From Hyphomicrobiales bacterium (GTDB lineage: Bacteria; Pseudomonadota; Alphaproteobacteria; Rhizobiales; Kaistiaceae), in the NCBI GenBank assembly GCA_017305635.1, contig JAFKKF010000013.1:62001-126000 (forward strand): a DNA stretch of 64,000 nucleotides, given 5' to 3'. The notes under the pieces were generated by a model. It had not been told where the DNA came from and searched no databases. It was given only the letters and a program-made list of their open reading frames with translations. The first letter of the stretch is position 1; every line of letters starts with the position of its first letter. Of this stretch, positions 61,566 to 64,000 are shown piece by piece. The translations under genes were made by a program, and so were the position numbers.

Positions 61566-62483
61566 TTGGCGGACATTCCTTTCGACCGGCAGTTCGAGCC
61601 CTCGCATGGCAAAGCCGTGGAGGTGGCGCCCGGTGTGCGCCGGCTGACGGCGCCGAATGCCGGCCCCTACACCTTCCACGGCACCAATACCTACATCCTC
61701 GGCAGGGGCAGCGTCGCGGTCATCGATCCCGGCCCCGACGATCCCGCCCATCTCGCCGCCCTCCTCGCGGCGACGAAGGGCGAGGCGATTTCCCAGATCA
61801 TCCTGACCCATACACATCGCGACCATTCGGATGGCGTTGCCGCGCTCGCTGCCGCAACCGGCGCCGCGACCGCCGGCCAGCCGCATCGCACGTCGCGGGC
61901 GCTGCATGCCGGGGAGGCCAACCTTCTGGACGCATCATCGGACACGGCCTTCCACCCTGACGTGATGCTCGCCGATGGCGACAGGATCGACGGCGAGGGC
62001 TGGCAGCTGGAAGTCGTCGCCACGCCGGGCCATGCCGCCAACCACCTCGCCTTCGCCCTCGACGGCCACGACCTCCTCTTCTCCGGCGATCATGTCATGG
62101 CCTGGTCGACCAGCATCGTCGCACCTCCGGATGGCGCGATGGCGGACTACATGGCCTCGCTCGCGCGCCTCCTCGATCGCCCCGAGCGACGGTATCTCCC
62201 CGGCCATGGCGGGCCGGTCGTGTCCGCCCACGGATTCGTCCGCTCGCTGATGGCGCATCGCCGGATGCGGGAAGCCGCGATCCTCGACCGGCTCGCAAAG
62301 GGCGACCGCACCATCGCCGAGATCGTCGCCGCGCTCTATCGCGAAACGCCGGCCGCGCTCCATGGCGCCGCCGCGCTCTCGGTCTTCGCGCATATGGAGG
62401 ATGCCGTCGCCCGCGGCCTCGTGGCGAGCGATGGCGTGCCGCGCCTCGACGGCACCTTCGGCCCGGCTACTGCTGCTCGCTGA
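61566..62483 (+). CDS. Metallo-beta-lactamase-fold hydrolase with winged-helix tail (LACTB2-like)
   Basis: The 305-residue MBL-fold enzyme has LTHTHRDHSDG (near residue 80), TPGHAANH (near 157), SGDHVMAW (near 175) and YLPGHGG (near 215). A C-terminal winged-helix-like part (residues about 235-295) is as in LACTB2-type proteins, which include endoribonuclease and esterase members. The start TTG 61566 is supported by GGAG 7 bases upstream. Its 3' end overlaps the convergent DUF1499 gene by 17 bases. Confidence 0.87.
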   Translation: MADIPFDRQFEPSHGKAVEVAPGVRRLTAPNAGPYTFHGTNTYILGRGSVAVIDPGPDDPAHLAALLAATKGEAISQIILTHTHRDHSDGVAALAAATGAATAGQPHRTSRALHAGEANLLDASSDTAFHPDVMLADGDRIDGEGWQLEVVATPGHAANHLAFALDGHDLLFSGDHVMAWSTSIVAPPDGAMADYMASLARLLDRPERRYLPGHGGPVVSAHGFVRSLMAHRRMREAAILDRLAKGDRTIAEIVAALYRETPAALHGAAALSVFAHMEDAVARGLVASDGVPRLDGTFGPATAAR

Positions 62484-63249
62484 TCCCCTGCAGGGAATCG
62501 TCGAGGTCGCCGAAGAAGTCGCGGATGCGCGCGGCATCGGCGCCGAGGTCGTGGGCGCCGTTCCGCGCAGCCGAGCGCATGTCGACCAGCGAGCCGTCGC
62601 CCGAGGACTGGATGCGGATGACGACGTCCTGCCGGAATCCGAAGATCGGCGTCATCGCCACCGCCTCGATGCGTCCCGAATCGTCCTGGTCGTCCGGCTG
62701 GTGCTCGGCAAGAATCCGCCAGCCGCGGTCGGCGACGAGCGCGAGCGCATCGGCGAAGACGCGCGCCGTGCTCACCGGATATTGCCGGGTGACGAGGTCG
62801 GGATAGGCGTCGCGCTGGAGATCGGCCTGGTCGTCCGTCGGATCGGCGAGCGGGCGCGCGCCGTTCCCGCGCTCGGCAAGCGCGGCCTGGAATTCGGGCG
62901 GGTCGTCGAGATCGGTCATCACGTCGGTGAGCCGCGGATAGGCGATCACCCGCCAGGCGCCGATGGCCGGGACCGAGAGGATGACGAGGCCGAGGATCAG
63001 CCCGCCAAGCGCCGTGCGCGCGCCCTTCCGGCCGTCGTGCCAGATGCCGGCGAAGGCCGAAACGGCGGCGATCACGGCGAGCGCAGCGATCGAGAAGCCG
63101 ACCGCGATCACGCCGTAGGTCGTGGTCGCGTCCATCATCCCGGCACGGTGGCCGAGGGCGGCGATGACCAGCACTGGCACCGAGAGCATGGCGAGGCGGA
63201 CCGCCCAGACGGCGAGGCTTGATTGTCGGTCGCGCAGTCGCGAAGGCAT
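62467..63249 (-). CDS. DUF1499 membrane protein
   Basis: The 260-residue protein has three hydrophobic segments in the first half (about residues 14-35, 45-67 and 80-100) and a C-terminal DUF1499 domain from about residue 150. This includes YPVSTARVFADAL and the conserved VDMRSAARNGAHDLGADA. Function unknown; common in alphaproteobacteria. It overlaps the LACTB2-like gene tail to tail by 17 bases. Confidence 0.88.
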   Translation of the reverse strand: MPSRLRDRQSSLAVWAVRLAMLSVPVLVIAALGHRAGMMDATTTYGVIAVGFSIAALAVIAAVSAFAGIWHDGRKGARTALGGLILGLVILSVPAIGAWRVIAYPRLTDVMTDLDDPPEFQAALAERGNGARPLADPTDDQADLQRDAYPDLVTRQYPVSTARVFADALALVADRGWRILAEHQPDDQDDSGRIEAVAMTPIFGFRQDVVIRIQSSGDGSLVDMRSAARNGAHDLGADAARIRDFFGDLDDSLQGISEQQ

Positions 63250-63372
63250 TGGAATCGCCCCGGGTCACGGTGGTGAAGTTTTCCTTAAGACTCTGCTGGC
63301 AAGTGTGTCCAGAGACACAGGGCAGCGCGGCGCTCTCCTTTAATCTGCCGCAATGCCCGACCAACTGAAGCG

Positions 63373-63402
63373 CCCCGCGACGCCGGCCAACGGCGCGCGG
63401 GG
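63373..63402 (+). promoter_or_regulatory. Strong GC hairpin in leader of small gene
   Basis: CCCCGCG (63373-63379) pairs with CGCGGGG (63396-63402), extended by five inner pairs with one bulged A. It lies 30 bases before the small ORF start within a 183-base divergent gap. No T run follows. Confidence 0.45.
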
Positions 63403-63432
63403 ACGAGGAACCGGAACCCAAAGAGACATATC

Positions 63433-63603
63433 GTGACGACCAAGAACCCGATCGACCGCCGACCCTTCCAGTCCAAGGCCGATCACCAGATGCAGATGGC
63501 TCTCGAGAACCAGTACCGCGGCGTCGCCATCCCCCAGGTCGTGGCGATCCTCGAATCGGGCAAGCCCTCCCGTACGCCGCGCCAGCAGGCGCAGAGCCGC
63601 TAG
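63433..63603 (+). CDS. Small hypothetical protein
   Basis: A 56-residue frame starts at GTG 63433 and encodes a polar, Gln-rich peptide (NPIDRRPFQSKADHQMQMAL near the start, ending RTPRQQAQSR). Codon use looks like the neighbours (strong third-position G/C). The ribosome-binding site is only AAGAGA. I do not recognise the family. Its stop overlaps the convergent LysE gene stop. Confidence 0.5.
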   Translation: MTTKNPIDRRPFQSKADHQMQMALENQYRGVAIPQVVAILESGKPSRTPRQQAQSR

Positions 63604-64000
63604 GCCCCCGGCGCGATCGCAGCAGCGAGGAGCCGTGCCGCGATCGCCCACATGACGATCCCGATGAGCACGTCGAGGACTTGCCAGGCCCGCGGCCGCG
63701 CGAAAAGCGGTGCCGCGAGCCTGGCACCATATCCGAGGCCGTAGAACCAGGCGATCGAGGCAAGGCCTGCCCCCGCGCCGAAGGCGACGGCTGCCGCGCC
63801 GGAATGGCGCGCCGACAGGCTGCCGACCAGCACCACGGTGTCGAGATAGACGTGCGGGTTAAGGAAGGTAAGCGCCAGGCAGGTGGCGAGTGCCTTGCCG
63901 AGGCTCGCCCCACCCTCGTTCCTCGCCGCCTCCAGCCGGCCCGGTGCCAGGGCGCGGCGGAAGGCGAGCGCGCCATAGACGAAGAGGAAGGCTGCGCCGG
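63600..64000 (-). CDS. LysE/ArgO-family amino-acid exporter (5' end outside window)
   Basis: The C-terminal 132 residues of a LysE/ArgO transporter are visible. The family motif NPHVYLDTVVL and the following hydrophobic segments are intact, and the gene runs off the window edge. These proteins export basic amino acids such as lysine or arginine. Its product could balance amino-acid pools raised by the catabolic loci, but no link is shown. Confidence 0.87.
   Translation of the reverse strand, partial: GAAFLFVYGALAFRRALAPGRLEAARNEGGASLGKALATCLALTFLNPHVYLDTVVLVGSLSARHSGAAAVAFGAGAGLASIAWFYGLGYGARLAAPLFARPRAWQVLDVLIGIVMWAIAARLLAAAIAPGA

Overview
The window is G+C-rich, densely coded DNA, probably from an alphaproteobacterium of the Hyphomicrobiales (Rhizobiales). 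The basis is codon usage, Tat-type signal peptides on several binding proteins, an opgG-opgH pair, a DUF1499 protein, and remnants of the large serine recombinase and DNA methyltransferase types common in that order. The genus cannot be named from sequence alone. There is no rRNA, no CRISPR array and no intact transposase or integrase.

Layout. 0.1-4.0 kb: osmoregulated periplasmic glucan genes opgG-opgH. 4.0-15.0 kb: a ten-gene minus-strand sugar cluster (dehydrogenases, creatininase-family protein, FGGY kinase, HAD hydrolase, RbsD/FucU mutarotase, ribokinase-type kinase, binding protein, two permeases) with a divergent GntR regulator and, beyond it, two aldolases. 17.4-31 kb: a peptide/opine-type ABC importer operon that also carries a ThDP enzyme, a GatC-like small subunit, an amidase and a cyclase-family hydrolase, facing a divergent IclR-SDR-SMP30 set. 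31-36.8 kb: a LacI-controlled ribose-type importer ending in a broken cyclase gene. 36.9-47.1 kb: a second sugar importer with its own ATPase, an ADP-dependent-kinase-like protein and a class I aldolase-like barrel, facing a DeoR regulator and two Gfo/Idh dehydrogenases. 47.1-50.7 kb: a scar with a 5'-truncated rbsC, methyltransferase and recombinase fragments, repeats and two tRNA genes. 50.8-61.5 kb: a second ADP-dependent-kinase-like gene and an IclR-linked importer locus with RidA, SDR, an EutE/DoeB-like deacylase, metallo-beta-lactamase-fold hydrolases and a threonine-dehydratase-like enzyme. 61.6-64 kb: DUF1499, a small ORF and the 3' part of a LysE/ArgO exporter.

How it works together. 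The window is essentially a catabolic island: five apparently complete ABC importer loci and one importer remnant, each next to a regulator and its own enzyme set. All five intact binding-protein genes are followed by a strong stem-loop before the next cistron, which would favour high binding-protein output relative to membrane subunits. The most unusual content is the pair of ADP-dependent sugar-kinase-like paralogues, one inside an importer-aldolase operon; the GatC-like partner of a catabolic amidase; an unrecognised internally duplicated protein; and a repeated operator-like motif that appears to define an IclR regulon across 52-57 kb.
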